64,000 nt of DNA, taken from the NCBI RefSeq assembly GCF_008244685.1, contig NZ_VTFT01000002.1, forward strand, positions 1 through 64,000, read 5' to 3'. Shown here piece by piece: positions 35,269 through 44,092 of this stretch. A model generated the notes under the pieces. That model saw only the letters and a list, made by a program, of their open reading frames with translations, was not told where the DNA came from and searched no databases. Positions within the stretch are counted from its first letter, which is position 1. Each line of letters begins with the position of its first letter. This DNA is from Luteimonas viscosa (lineage in GTDB: Bacteria > Pseudomonadota > Gammaproteobacteria > Xanthomonadales > Xanthomonadaceae). The translations under genes were made by a program, and so were the position numbers.

Positions 35269-36324
35269 TCAGGAGGTGGCCTCGCCTTGCGCGGCCACTG
35301 GCGGTGGGGCGAGTTCGGAAAACATGCCGTTCCAGTATGGATAGTAGGGATACGGTGGCGTGACGTGGCTGGCGGCATCCAGGAGGGCGATCTGTTGCGG
35401 CGACAGCGACCAGCCGGCCGCGCCGAGGTTCTGTTCGAGCTGCTCCCCGTTGCGCGCACCGATCAGCACGGTCGCCACCGTGGGCCGCTGCAGCAGCCAG
35501 TTCAGCGCCACCTGCGGCACGCTCCTGCCGGTTTCCCCGGCGACGGCATCGAGTGCGTCGACGACGCGGTACAGCCGTTCCTCGTCGACCGGCGGCGCGA
35601 ACGCCGCGGTCTCGTGCAGGCGGCTGCCCTCGGGCAGCGGTTGTCCGCGCCGGATCTTCCCCGTCAGCCGTCCCCAGCCCAGCGGGCTCCAGACCACCGC
35701 GCCCACGCCCTGGTCGAGCCCCAGCGGCATCAGTTCCCATTCGTAGTCGCGGCCGATCAGCGAATAATAGGCCTGGTGCGCGACGTGGCGCGCATAGCCG
35801 CGCCGGTCGGCGATCGCCAGTGACTTCATCAGCTGCCAGCCGGAAAAATTGGACGCGCCGAGATAGCGGATCTTGCCGGCGCGCACCAGTCCGTCGAGCG
35901 TGTACAGGGTTTCCTCGACCGGCGTATGTGCGTCGAAGGCATGCAGTTGCAACAGGTCGATGTAGTCGGTGCCGAGCCGCCCCAGTGACGCATCGATCGC
36001 CTTGAGCAGCCGTGAGCGCGATGCGCCGGCGTCGTTCGGGCCGTCGCCGAGCCGCAGCGAGGTCTTGGTCGACACGATGACCTGGTCGCGCCGACCCTTG
36101 ATCGCCGCGCCGAGGATCGATTCGGACGCACCGTCCGAGTACACATCGGCGGTGTCGAAGAAGTTGACGCCCGCGTCGAGGGCGATGTCGATCAGCCGGG
36201 TCGCCTCGGCCACACCGGTGTCGCCCCAGGCCGAGAACAGAGGGCCCTTGCCGCCGAACGTGCCGACGCCGAAGCCGAGCGCCGAGACTTTCAGTCCCGA
36301 TGCGCCGAGGAAGCGGTATTCCAT
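35269..36324 (-). CDS. Aldo/keto reductase
   Basis: NADPH-dependent carbonyl reductase of 351 residues. The AKR pattern is complete: the Asp-Tyr pair in FFDTADVYSDGASE, the Lys in VIVSTKTSLRLG, and the His in DLLQLHAFDAHTP. The NADP-binding end is TVLIGARNGEQLEQNL. AAGGAGA lies 6-8 bases before the ATG at 36324. It is the second gene of the operon, 25 bp after the exporter, and its stop is five bases before the PhzF-like start. Confidence 0.93.
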   Translation of the reverse strand: MEYRFLGASGLKVSALGFGVGTFGGKGPLFSAWGDTGVAEATRLIDIALDAGVNFFDTADVYSDGASESILGAAIKGRRDQVIVSTKTSLRLGDGPNDAGASRSRLLKAIDASLGRLGTDYIDLLQLHAFDAHTPVEETLYTLDGLVRAGKIRYLGASNFSGWQLMKSLAIADRRGYARHVAHQAYYSLIGRDYEWELMPLGLDQGVGAVVWSPLGWGRLTGKIRRGQPLPEGSRLHETAAFAPPVDEERLYRVVDALDAVAGETGRSVPQVALNWLLQRPTVATVLIGARNGEQLEQNLGAAGWSLSPQQIALLDAASHVTPPYPYYPYWNGMFSELAPPPVAAQGEATS

Positions 36325-36349
36325 GGAAGCTCTCCTTGATGAAAGGGAA

Positions 36350-37555
36350 TCAGGCCGCGTTCGCGCACACGGGTGGGTTCGCGCGCTCGCGCTTGCCGCC
36401 GATCGCAAACCAGGCCACCGCGAACGCGGATGCAGGCACGAGCGCGGCGACCCAGGGCAGCGCGGTGAAGCCAAGGCCTTGCGAGATCACCACGCCGCCC
36501 AGCCATGCCCCCGACGCGTTGCCGAGGTTGAACGCCCCGATGTTGAGGCTGGAAGCCAGGCTCGCCGCGCCGTCGGCTTTCTGCAGCACCCAGAGTTGCA
36601 GCGGCGAGACCGTGGCGAATGCAGTTGCGCCGAGCAGGCCGGTGAACACCACCATGCCCACCTGGCTGTGGAGGACGAACGTCATCAGGCCCATGACCAG
36701 CGACAGCGCCGCCAGCGTGCCCAGCAGTGCAGCGGCGAGGCGCTTGTCGGCAAGGCGACCGCCGAGCAGGTTGCCGACGATCATGCCGACACCGAACACC
36801 AGCAGGATCGGCGACACGGCTGCGTCGGCGAATCCGGTCACCTGGGTCAGCAGCGGCTGGATGTAGGTGTAGACGGTGAACATGCCGCCGAAGCCGAGCA
36901 CCGTCATCAACAGGCCCAACAGCACCTGTGGGCGGGCGATGATGCGGATCTCTTCACGCAGGGCGAGCGGGGTGGGCGCGCTGCGATCGGCGGGGACCAG
37001 CGTGGCGATCACCACGGTGGCGAGGATGCCGATGGCGGTCACGGCCCAGAACGTCGCGCGCCAGCCGTATTCCAGTCCGAGCCAGGCGCCCGCGGGCACG
37101 CCGAGCAGGGTGGCGACGGTGAGGCCGGTGAACATGATCGAGATCGCCGACGCCTTGCGGTCCTCGCCGACCAGTCCGGTGGCGACCACCGCGCCGACAC
37201 CGAAGAACGTGCCGTGCGCCAGCGCGGTCGCGACGCGCGCAACCATCAGCCATTCGTACCCGGGGGCCAGCGCGCAGGCGAGGTTGCCGAGCGTGAACAG
37301 CACCATTAGCGCGACCAGCACCGCCTTGCGCGGCAGGCGGCCGCTGGCCGCGGTCAGCAAGGGGGCGCCGACGAAGACACCCAGTGCATAGCCGGAGATC
37401 AGCATCCCGGCTGCGGCGATGGACACCTGCAGGTCCGCCGAGACCTGCATCAGCAGCCCCATGATTACGAATTCCGTGGTGCCGATGCCGAAGGCGCCGG
37501 CGGTCAGGGCGTAGAGCGCCAGCGGCATGCGGGGGCGCGAAGGCGAAGCGGGCAT
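36350..37555 (-). CDS. MFS exporter (DHA1, sugar/purine efflux type)
   Basis: Twelve-helix major facilitator of 401 residues. The early EFVIMGLLMQV, the motif-A-like loop with SGRLPRKAVLV (about 67-77) and GTFFGVGAVVATGLV resemble the YdhP/PbuE/AraJ branch, which exports sugars, nucleosides or drugs. It is the first gene of a minus-strand operon with reductases and a PhzF-like protein, and it diverges from a LysR gene across 95 bp. Substrate unknown. Confidence 0.9.
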   Translation of the reverse strand: MPASPSRPRMPLALYALTAGAFGIGTTEFVIMGLLMQVSADLQVSIAAAGMLISGYALGVFVGAPLLTAASGRLPRKAVLVALMVLFTLGNLACALAPGYEWLMVARVATALAHGTFFGVGAVVATGLVGEDRKASAISIMFTGLTVATLLGVPAGAWLGLEYGWRATFWAVTAIGILATVVIATLVPADRSAPTPLALREEIRIIARPQVLLGLLMTVLGFGGMFTVYTYIQPLLTQVTGFADAAVSPILLVFGVGMIVGNLLGGRLADKRLAAALLGTLAALSLVMGLMTFVLHSQVGMVVFTGLLGATAFATVSPLQLWVLQKADGAASLASSLNIGAFNLGNASGAWLGGVVISQGLGFTALPWVAALVPASAFAVAWFAIGGKRERANPPVCANAA

Positions 37556-37620
37556 GGGCGGACCGATCGATGGCAGGCCGCAAGCGTGGTGCTTTCCCCA
37601 ACTTTAAAAAACAGTGAAAA

Positions 37621-37650
37621 TATCAAATCACTATCAACTGAAGTTTGATA
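37621..37650. promoter_or_regulatory. LysR-type operator candidate
   Basis: TATCAAA at 37621-37627 and TTTGATA at 37644-37650 form a perfect 7-bp inverted repeat with 16 bp between, ending exactly at the ATG of the LysR gene (37651). A further ATCAA occurs inside at 37632. The region is an A/T-rich island (37597-37650) in G+C-rich DNA. LysR proteins usually bind such dyads to control themselves and the divergent gene. Confidence 0.6.
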
Positions 37651-38598
37651 ATGGATCGGATCGGCGATGTGGCCCTGTTCCTGCGCGTGCTCGACCTCGG
37701 GTCGATCACGGCCGCGGCCCGCAGCCTGGATCTGTCGGCGGCGGTGGCCAGCCAGCGGCTGAAACGGCTGGAGAAGGACCTCGGTGTCCGTCTGCTGCAC
37801 CGGACGACCCGGCGCCTGCACCCGACCCCGGAAGGCATCGCGCTGGCATCGCAGGGTCGGGCGCTGGTGGAGGAAATCGAGTCGCTCGGCGCCGGGCTGC
37901 GTGAAACCGCACGCGAGGTCGCCGGGACATTGCGGGTCACCGCGTCGGCCTCCTTCGGCCGGCAGTACATCTCCCCGCTGCTGCCGGACTTCCTTGCCGC
38001 ACATCCGCGCCTGCGGGTCAGCCTGGACCTCGACGACCGCGTGACCGACCTGGTCGGCTCCGGTTTCGACCTCGCGATCCGGATCGGCGCGTTGCGCGAT
38101 TCGACGCTGGTGTCCAGGCAGTTGGCGGTCAACCGCCGGGTCCTGTGCGCGTCGCCGGACTACCTGCGGCGGCGCGGGGTGCCGCGGGTGCCGGCCGATC
38201 TGGCGGCGCACGATTGCGTGCTGCTGACCGGCCGCGACGGGCGCCAGCACGGCTGGACCCTGGCCGGCCCCGACGGGCGGCCGCTCGAGGTCAGGGTGGC
38301 CGGCCGGTTCGAGAGCAACTACGGCGAAGCCCTGCGGGACGCGGCGGTGGCGGGGCTGGGCATCGCGCTGCATTCCGTGTGGCACGTCCACCAGGACCTG
38401 TGCGAAGGCCGGCTGCAGGTCGTGCTGCCCGACCATCCTGTGCCCGCGTCGGGGATCCACGCGGTCATGCCCGAGCGCCGGCTGGTGCCGCCGCGGGTGC
38501 GCGTGTTCGTCGACTACCTGGCGGACAGGTTCGCGCCGCCGCCGTGGGAGGTCGCCGCGGAGCGGCAGGGCGGACCCGGCTTGCAGGTAAGTCGCTGA
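37651..38598 (+). CDS. LysR-family transcriptional regulator
   Basis: Regulator of 315 residues. The winged helix-turn-helix is at about residues 3-62 (LGSITAAARSLDLSAAVASQRLKRLE in consecutive parts, then LLHRTTRRLHPT). A periplasmic-binding-protein-like effector domain of the DsdC/AaeR-type subgroup follows. The ATG at 37651 is preferred over a TTG two codons upstream, because that TTG is inside the palindromic operator. It probably controls the divergent exporter-reductase operon. The rplU promoter overlaps its last codons. Confidence 0.92.
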   Translation: MDRIGDVALFLRVLDLGSITAAARSLDLSAAVASQRLKRLEKDLGVRLLHRTTRRLHPTPEGIALASQGRALVEEIESLGAGLRETAREVAGTLRVTASASFGRQYISPLLPDFLAAHPRLRVSLDLDDRVTDLVGSGFDLAIRIGALRDSTLVSRQLAVNRRVLCASPDYLRRRGVPRVPADLAAHDCVLLTGRDGRQHGWTLAGPDGRPLEVRVAGRFESNYGEALRDAAVAGLGIALHSVWHVHQDLCEGRLQVVLPDHPVPASGIHAVMPERRLVPPRVRVFVDYLADRFAPPPWEVAAERQGGPGLQVSR

Positions 38599-38610
38599 AT
38601 CCCCTATAAT
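38581..38610 (+). promoter_or_regulatory. Promoter of rplU-rpmA
   Basis: TTGCAG at 38581-38586 and a perfect TATAAT at 38605-38610 are 18 bp apart. The -35 lies inside the last codons of the LysR gene and the -10 just after its stop (38598). Initiation near 38617 gives a leader of about 70 nt to rplU. Confidence 0.75.
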
Positions 38611-38687
38611 TCCGCTTCTGTCCGCCCTCGATGGCGGCCAGGACCAAGAATAACTACAGAATCAACACCGATATCGAGAGGCTCCAC

Positions 38688-39008
38688 ATGTACGCAGTAC
38701 TGGTCACCGGCGGTAAGCAATATCGCGTGGCGCAGGGCGAAACGCTCCGCGTCGAGAAGCTCGAGGCCGAAGCCGGCAACGAGATCACGTTCGACAACGT
38801 GCTGATGCTGGGCGACAGCGACGGCATCAAGGTCGGCGATGCGCTCAAGGGCGCCAGCGTCACCGCGAAGGTCGTGGCCCACGGCCGCGCCGACAAGGTC
38901 CGCATCATCAAGTTCCGCCGCCGCAAGCACCACATGAAGCGGCAGGGACATCGCCAGCATTACACCGAAATCGAGATCACCGGCATCGCCGGTGGCGACA
39001 AGAAATAA
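38688..39008 (+). CDS. rplU: 50S ribosomal protein L21
   Basis: L21 of 106 residues, binding 23S rRNA with L20. It starts [18 protein letters not shown] after GAGAGG; the open frame runs 19 codons upstream without a better site. The C-terminal [20 protein letters not shown] stretch of 20 residues is the conserved basic motif. It forms an operon with rpmA (12 bp apart). Confidence 0.98.
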   Translation: MYAVLVTGGKQYRVAQGETLRVEKLEAEAGNEITFDNVLMLGDSDGIKVGDALKGASVTAKVVAHGRADKVRIIKFRRRKHHMKRQGHRQHYTEIEITGIAGGDKK

Positions 39009-39020
39009 GGAGCAGCAGCC

Positions 39021-39281
39021 ATGGCACACAAGAAGGGCGTAGGTTCCTCGCGCAACGGCCGCGACTCCAACCCGAAATACCTGGGCGTCAAGATCTTCGG
39101 CGGCCAGGCGATCGACGCCGGCAATATCATCGTCCGCCAGCGCGGCACCCAGTTCCATCCGGGTCCGGGCGTGGGTCTGGGCCGCGATCACACGCTGTTC
39201 GCGCTGGTCGACGGCAAGGTGGAGTTCTCGGTGAAGGGACCGAAGAAGCGCCGCACCGTCAGTGTGGTTGCCGAAGCGTAA
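39021..39281 (+). CDS. rpmA: 50S ribosomal protein L27
   Basis: L27 of 86 residues, whose N-terminal tail reaches the peptidyl transferase centre. It begins [20 protein letters not shown] with no cleavable leader of the Firmicutes type, and has the [20 protein letters not shown] block in its middle. AAGGAG is about 9 bases ahead. A strong terminator follows 24 bp after the stop. Confidence 0.98.
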   Translation: MAHKKGVGSSRNGRDSNPKYLGVKIFGGQAIDAGNIIVRQRGTQFHPGPGVGLGRDHTLFALVDGKVEFSVKGPKKRRTVSVVAEA

Positions 39282-39304
39282 GCCTCGCGCCGCACCGAGC
39301 GAAG

Positions 39305-39328
39305 GCCCCGCCGCGTGCGGGGCTTTTT
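39305..39328 (+). terminator. Terminator after rpmA
   Basis: GCCCCGC at 39305-39311 pairs with GCGGGGC at 39317-39323 around a CGCGT loop, followed by five T at 39324-39328. This is a canonical intrinsic terminator, so obgE needs its own promoter. Confidence 0.9.
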
Positions 39329-39342
39329 CGTTTGGGATTGGA

Positions 39343-39422
39343 TGGGAAGCGGGTGGGAAGCGGATGTCCGCGATCCCGAGGGGCTCGCCTTCGACGTCGA
39401 GCTGGCCTTCGACGTCGAGCTG
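39343..39422. repeat. Short direct repeats downstream of rpmA
   Basis: TGGGAAGCGG occurs at 39343-39352 and 39354-39363. An 18-bp unit, GCCTTCGACGTCGAGCTG, is repeated exactly in tandem at 39387-39404 and 39405-39422; it contains the palindrome CGACGTCG. No reading frame through them is convincing. Confidence 0.8.
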
Positions 39423-39442
39423 ATCGCGATGACCTGGGAGGT

Positions 39443-39516
39443 GTCATCCCGAGCGTAGCGAGGGATCCGGTGTCCGGTCGCCGCGAAGCGGGATCCCTCG
39501 CTGCGCTCGGGATGAC
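39443..39516. repeat. Inverted pair of the 26-nt structured repeat, type A
   Basis: Two 26-nt copies face each other (39443-39468 and 39491-39516) with 22 bp between. They differ at one base, in the predicted loop. Each copy folds by itself: ATCCC with GGGAT, and an inner GC with GC around a three-base loop. The pair can also form one long hairpin. A single related copy is at 265-291. Confidence 0.85.
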
Positions 39517-39526
39517 AACCCGTTAG

Positions 39527-40723
<1,197 letters not shown>

Positions 40724-40777
40724 TGGCGCCGTAAAGGCGGCCTCCCGGCATCCGGCGCGCCGGCGGAAACTCCCTTT

Positions 40778-40850
40778 GTCATTTCGACCGCAGGGAGAAC
40801 TCTGTTGTCCGACGCCGGGGAAAGAGATTTCTCCCTGCGGTCGAAATGAC
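40778..40850. repeat. Inverted pair of the 26-nt structured repeat, type B
   Basis: Copies at 40778-40803 and 40825-40850 face each other with 21 bp between. The first 22 bases match perfectly as an inverted repeat (extending to 40777 and 40851). Compared with type A, positions 6-7 changed CC to TT while 21-22 changed GG to AA, and position 11 G to C while 17 C to G. All three base pairs are kept. The left copy has one mismatch (position 23). It lies between convergent obgE and rpsT. Confidence 0.85.
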
Positions 40851-40900
40851 AGGGGTGACCTTTCGTGGTTCCCCGGATCGGGACTGGCTGGGGAATCAAC

Positions 40901-40927
40901 AAAAAACCCGGCTCTCGCCGGGTTTTT
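40901..40927. terminator. Bidirectional terminator between obgE and rpsT
   Basis: CCCGGC at 40907-40912 pairs with GCCGGG at 40917-40922 around TCTC, extended by A-T pairs: six A before and five T after. It ends transcripts on either strand. It is 25 bp past the rpsT stop on the minus strand and about 180 bp past obgE on the plus strand. Confidence 0.9.
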
Positions 40928-40952
40928 CGAAGCGACCGCTCTGAAGCGCGGA

Positions 40953-41222
40953 TCAGGCGGCCTTGAGCGCCTTGATGCGGGCGGTCAGGCGGCTCTTGTG
41001 GCGCGAGGCCTTGTTCTTGTGGATCAGGCCGCGCGAGCTGAACCGGTCGAGCAGCGGCTGGGCGACGGCGAAGGCGGCTTCGGCGCCGGCGGCGTCGTTG
41101 GCGTCGAGCGCCTTGATCACCTTCTTGACGGCGGTGCGCAGCTGCGAGCGCTGGGCCGTGTTGCGCGCGTTGCGCACGACGGTCTGCTTGGCGCGCTTCT
41201 TGGCGGACTTGATGTTGGCCAC
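40953..41222 (-). CDS. rpsT: 30S ribosomal protein S20
   Basis: S20 of 89 residues, an all-helical 16S rRNA binder. The start [19 protein letters not shown] and the [20 protein letters not shown] end (20 residues) are standard. It is monocistronic: a terminator follows and a promoter lies about 80 bp upstream on the minus strand. It is divergent from murJ, a common arrangement in gammaproteobacteria. Confidence 0.98.
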   Translation of the reverse strand: MANIKSAKKRAKQTVVRNARNTAQRSQLRTAVKKVIKALDANDAAGAEAAFAVAQPLLDRFSSRGLIHKNKASRHKSRLTARIKALKAA

Positions 41223-41300
41223 GGTGGGATCCTGGAATCTGGTATGGAATTGAACGTCGAATACCGGCGACGGCCGGGCTTCGGGAAAACGGAGCCGGAA

Positions 41301-41329
41301 ATTATGGAGGTTCCAGGCAATCGGGTCAA
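41301..41329 (-). promoter_or_regulatory. Promoter of rpsT
   Basis: On the minus strand TTGACC (41329-41324) and CATAAT (41306-41301) are separated by exactly 17 bp. Transcription would start near 41294, giving a leader of about 72 nt. It overlaps the region just upstream of murJ. Confidence 0.75.
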
Positions 41330-41356
41330 CCAGGCGGCCGGTCGGCGGATTTCCGG

Positions 41357-43024
41357 ATGAGCGAGCCGGATCCGACCCTCCCCCCCGGGCAAGGGGCGGC
41401 CGTGCCGGTGCGCCGCGCCGGGCTGCTGCGCTCGACCGCGGTGTTCAGCGCCATGACCTTCATCTCGCGGATCTCCGGGCTGGTCCGCGACCAGGTCTAC
41501 GCCGCCGTATTCGGCGCCAATCCGGCGATGGACGCCTTCCTGGTGGCCTTCCGCATCCCCAACTTCCTGCGCCGGCTCTCCGCGGAGGGATCGTTCGCGA
41601 TGGCCTTCGTCCCGGTGCTGTCCGAGTACCGGGAGCGCCGCGACCACGCGGCGGTGAAGGAACTGGTCGACCGCGTCGCCGGCACCCTGCTGGCGGTGCT
41701 GCTGGTGCTGACCGCGGCCGCGGTGCTGGCCGCGCCCTGGGTGATGCGCGTGTTCGCCCCCGGCTTCGACGCCGACGGCGAGCAGGGGCGGCTCGCCTCG
41801 GACATGCTGCGCATCACCTTTCCCTACCTGCTGTTCATCTCCATGGCCTCGCTCGCCGGGGGAGTGCTGAACAGCTACCAGCGGTTCGCCGTGCCGGCGC
41901 TGTCGCCGGTGCTGCTGAACATCTCGATGATCACCGCCGCGCTGGCGCTGGCGCCGCGGATGGACCAGCCGGTGATGGCGCTGGCGTGGGGCGTGCTGGC
42001 GGCCGGCGTGCTGCAGTTCGCCTTCCACCTGCCGTCGCTGGCGCGGCTGGGGCTGCTGCCGCGCCCGCGCTGGGGTGCGGCGCACGAGGGCGTGCGGCGG
42101 GTGATGCGGCTGATGGTGCCGACCCTGTTCGGCTCGTCGGTCGCGCAGCTCAACCTGCTGCTGAACACCGTGGTCGCCTCGATGCTGGTCGGCGGCAGCG
42201 TGACCTGGCTGTACCTCGGCGACCGCCTGCTCGAGTTCCCGCTGGGCATGTTCGGCGTGGCCATCGGCGCGGTGATCCTGCCGCACCTGTCGCGGCGCCA
42301 CGCCGCGGCCGACCCCGAGGGCTACTCGAAGGCGCTGGACTGGGGCCTGCGGCTGTGCCTGATGATCGCGGTCCCGGCCTGCCTGGGGCTGATGCTGTGC
42401 GCCGAGCCGCTGGTGGCGACCCTGTTCCAGCATGGCCGCTTCACCGCCCACGACACGCAGATGGCGCGGCTGACCGTGGTGGCGCTGTCGACCGCGCTGC
42501 CCGCCTTCCTGCTGGTGAAGGTGCTGGCCCCGGCCTTCTACGCGCGCCAGGACACGCGCACGCCGGTCAAGGCGGGGGTGTTGGCGGTGGTCGTGAACGT
42601 GGTCGCCACGGTGCTGTTCCTGGCGCTGGCGCTGGCGTGCACGGAAGCCGGGCGCGAAGCCTGGGCGCAGGGCGGCGGGCAGGTGCGCGCGGCGTTGAAG
42701 GCGCTGCCGGGCGCCCATGCCTGCCTGGCGCTCGCCACGGCAGCCGCCGGCTGGACCAATGCGCTGCAGCTGTGGTGGTACCTGCGGCGGGCGGGGGTCT
42801 ACCGCACCGAACCGGGCTGGGGCCGCTTCGCGCGCCAACTGCTGGTGGCGAGTGCGGCGATGGTGGCGGTGGTGGTGGCCCTGCTCGCGATCTGGGACGA
42901 CTGGAGCGCGTGGCACTGGACCGAACGCGCCTGGAAGCTGGCGCTGGTCGTGGGCCCCGCGGCGCTGGTCTATGCCGGCGCGTTGTGGGCACAGGGCATC
43001 CGTCCGCGCCACCTGCGGCACTGA
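41357..43024 (+). CDS. murJ: Lipid II flippase MurJ
   Basis: MurJ moves lipid II across the inner membrane for peptidoglycan synthesis. The 555-residue protein has about 14 hydrophobic segments. The N-terminal [20 protein letters not shown] motif (20 residues) and [20 protein letters not shown] in the second loop are family signatures, with key arginines in both. A proline-rich N-terminal stretch precedes helix 1. No strong ribosome site is visible at the ATG. murJ, ribF, ileS and lspA follow in the order common to proteobacteria. Confidence 0.95.
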   Translation: MSEPDPTLPPGQGAAVPVRRAGLLRSTAVFSAMTFISRISGLVRDQVYAAVFGANPAMDAFLVAFRIPNFLRRLSAEGSFAMAFVPVLSEYRERRDHAAVKELVDRVAGTLLAVLLVLTAAAVLAAPWVMRVFAPGFDADGEQGRLASDMLRITFPYLLFISMASLAGGVLNSYQRFAVPALSPVLLNISMITAALALAPRMDQPVMALAWGVLAAGVLQFAFHLPSLARLGLLPRPRWGAAHEGVRRVMRLMVPTLFGSSVAQLNLLLNTVVASMLVGGSVTWLYLGDRLLEFPLGMFGVAIGAVILPHLSRRHAAADPEGYSKALDWGLRLCLMIAVPACLGLMLCAEPLVATLFQHGRFTAHDTQMARLTVVALSTALPAFLLVKVLAPAFYARQDTRTPVKAGVLAVVVNVVATVLFLALALACTEAGREAWAQGGGQVRAALKALPGAHACLALATAAAGWTNALQLWWYLRRAGVYRTEPGWGRFARQLLVASAAMVAVVVALLAIWDDWSAWHWTERAWKLALVVGPAALVYAGALWAQGIRPRHLRH

Positions 43025-43070
43025 GGACATGGAAACGCGCCGCCGCGGGCGTGCCGGCGCGCCGCACCGC

Positions 43071-43076
43071 TATACT
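43071..43076 (+). promoter_or_regulatory. -10 box before ribF
   Basis: TATACT at 43071-43076 followed by TTTCG lies 63 bp before the ribF ATG, in the 114-bp murJ-ribF gap. The -35 is not recognisable. It may drive ribF-ileS-lspA independently of murJ. Confidence 0.4.
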
Positions 43077-43138
43077 TTTCGCGCGCAATCTTGCGTCCGG
43101 GCCGCCCCATGCGCCGCCGGACACCCAACCGAGCATCC

Positions 43139-44092
43139 ATGAGCAGGCTGTTCCGCGACGTCGACGGCGGGCCGTTGTGCCCCAACGGCAGTGTGGTCTG
43201 CATCGGCGCCTTCGACGGCCTCCACCTGGGCCATCGCGCGCTGGTGCGGCATGCGGTCGACCGTGCGCGCACGCTCGGCGTGGCGGCGGTGGCGCTGAGT
43301 TTCGAGCCGCTGCCGCGCGAGTTCTTCGCGCCCGCCAATCCGCCGCCGCGATTGAGCCTGGCGCGGGCGAAGTTCGAGGGGCTGCGCGATCTGGGTGCCG
43401 ACGTGGTCGGCCTGCTGCGCTTCGGCGACCGTCTCGCGGCAATGTCGCCCGAGGCGTTCGTCGAGCGCGTGCTGGCGCACAGGCTGCGGGCGCGCGAGGT
43501 GTGGGTGGGGCCGGAGTTCCGCTTCGGTCACCGGCGGGCGGGCGACATCCATGTGCTGCAGGGCGAGGGTGCGCGCCACGGCTTCGTCGCCGGCGAGATC
43601 GAACCGCTGCTGCACGAGGGCGAGCGCGTGTCGAGCACGCGCATCCGCCAGGCGCTGGTGGCGGGCGATTTCGACGTCGCCGCGCGCCTGCTCGGCAAGC
43701 CCTACGCCGTCTCGGGCCGGGTGGTGCGCGGACGCCAGCTGGGCCGCACGCTCGGCTATCCCACGGCCAACCTGCGCTTCGGCGGCAAGGTGCCGGCGCT
43801 GCGCGGGATCTACGCTACCCGCGTGCACGGCGTGGCCGAGGTGCCGTGGCCGTCGGTGTCGAGCTTCGGCACGCGTCCGACGGTGGGTGGCGTCGAGCCG
43901 CTGCTCGAGGCGCACCTGTTCGATTTCGACGAGGACGTCTACGGGCGCCGGATCGAAGTCGAGTTCGTCGCGCGCCTGCGCGACGAGGAGAAATTCCCGG
44001 ACCTGCCGACCCTGGTCGCGCAGATGCACCGCGATGCCGCCCAGGCGCGTCGCCTCCTGCAACAGCACACCCCACGGCGGGCCACTGCGTGA
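43139..44092 (+). CDS. ribF: Bifunctional riboflavin kinase/FMN adenylyltransferase
   Basis: Makes FMN and then FAD from riboflavin. The N-terminal adenylyltransferase domain has [14 protein letters not shown] (HXGH nucleotide site) and [10 protein letters not shown]. The C-terminal kinase domain starts near residue 185 with [18 protein letters not shown] and contains [10 protein letters not shown]. Length 317 is typical. Two ATGs lie upstream in frame (from 43091), but 43139 gives the normal start. It overlaps ileS as GTGA. Confidence 0.95.
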   Translation: MSRLFRDVDGGPLCPNGSVVCIGAFDGLHLGHRALVRHAVDRARTLGVAAVALSFEPLPREFFAPANPPPRLSLARAKFEGLRDLGADVVGLLRFGDRLAAMSPEAFVERVLAHRLRAREVWVGPEFRFGHRRAGDIHVLQGEGARHGFVAGEIEPLLHEGERVSSTRIRQALVAGDFDVAARLLGKPYAVSGRVVRGRQLGRTLGYPTANLRFGGKVPALRGIYATRVHGVAEVPWPSVSSFGTRPTVGGVEPLLEAHLFDFDEDVYGRRIEVEFVARLRDEEKFPDLPTLVAQMHRDAAQARRLLQQHTPRRATA

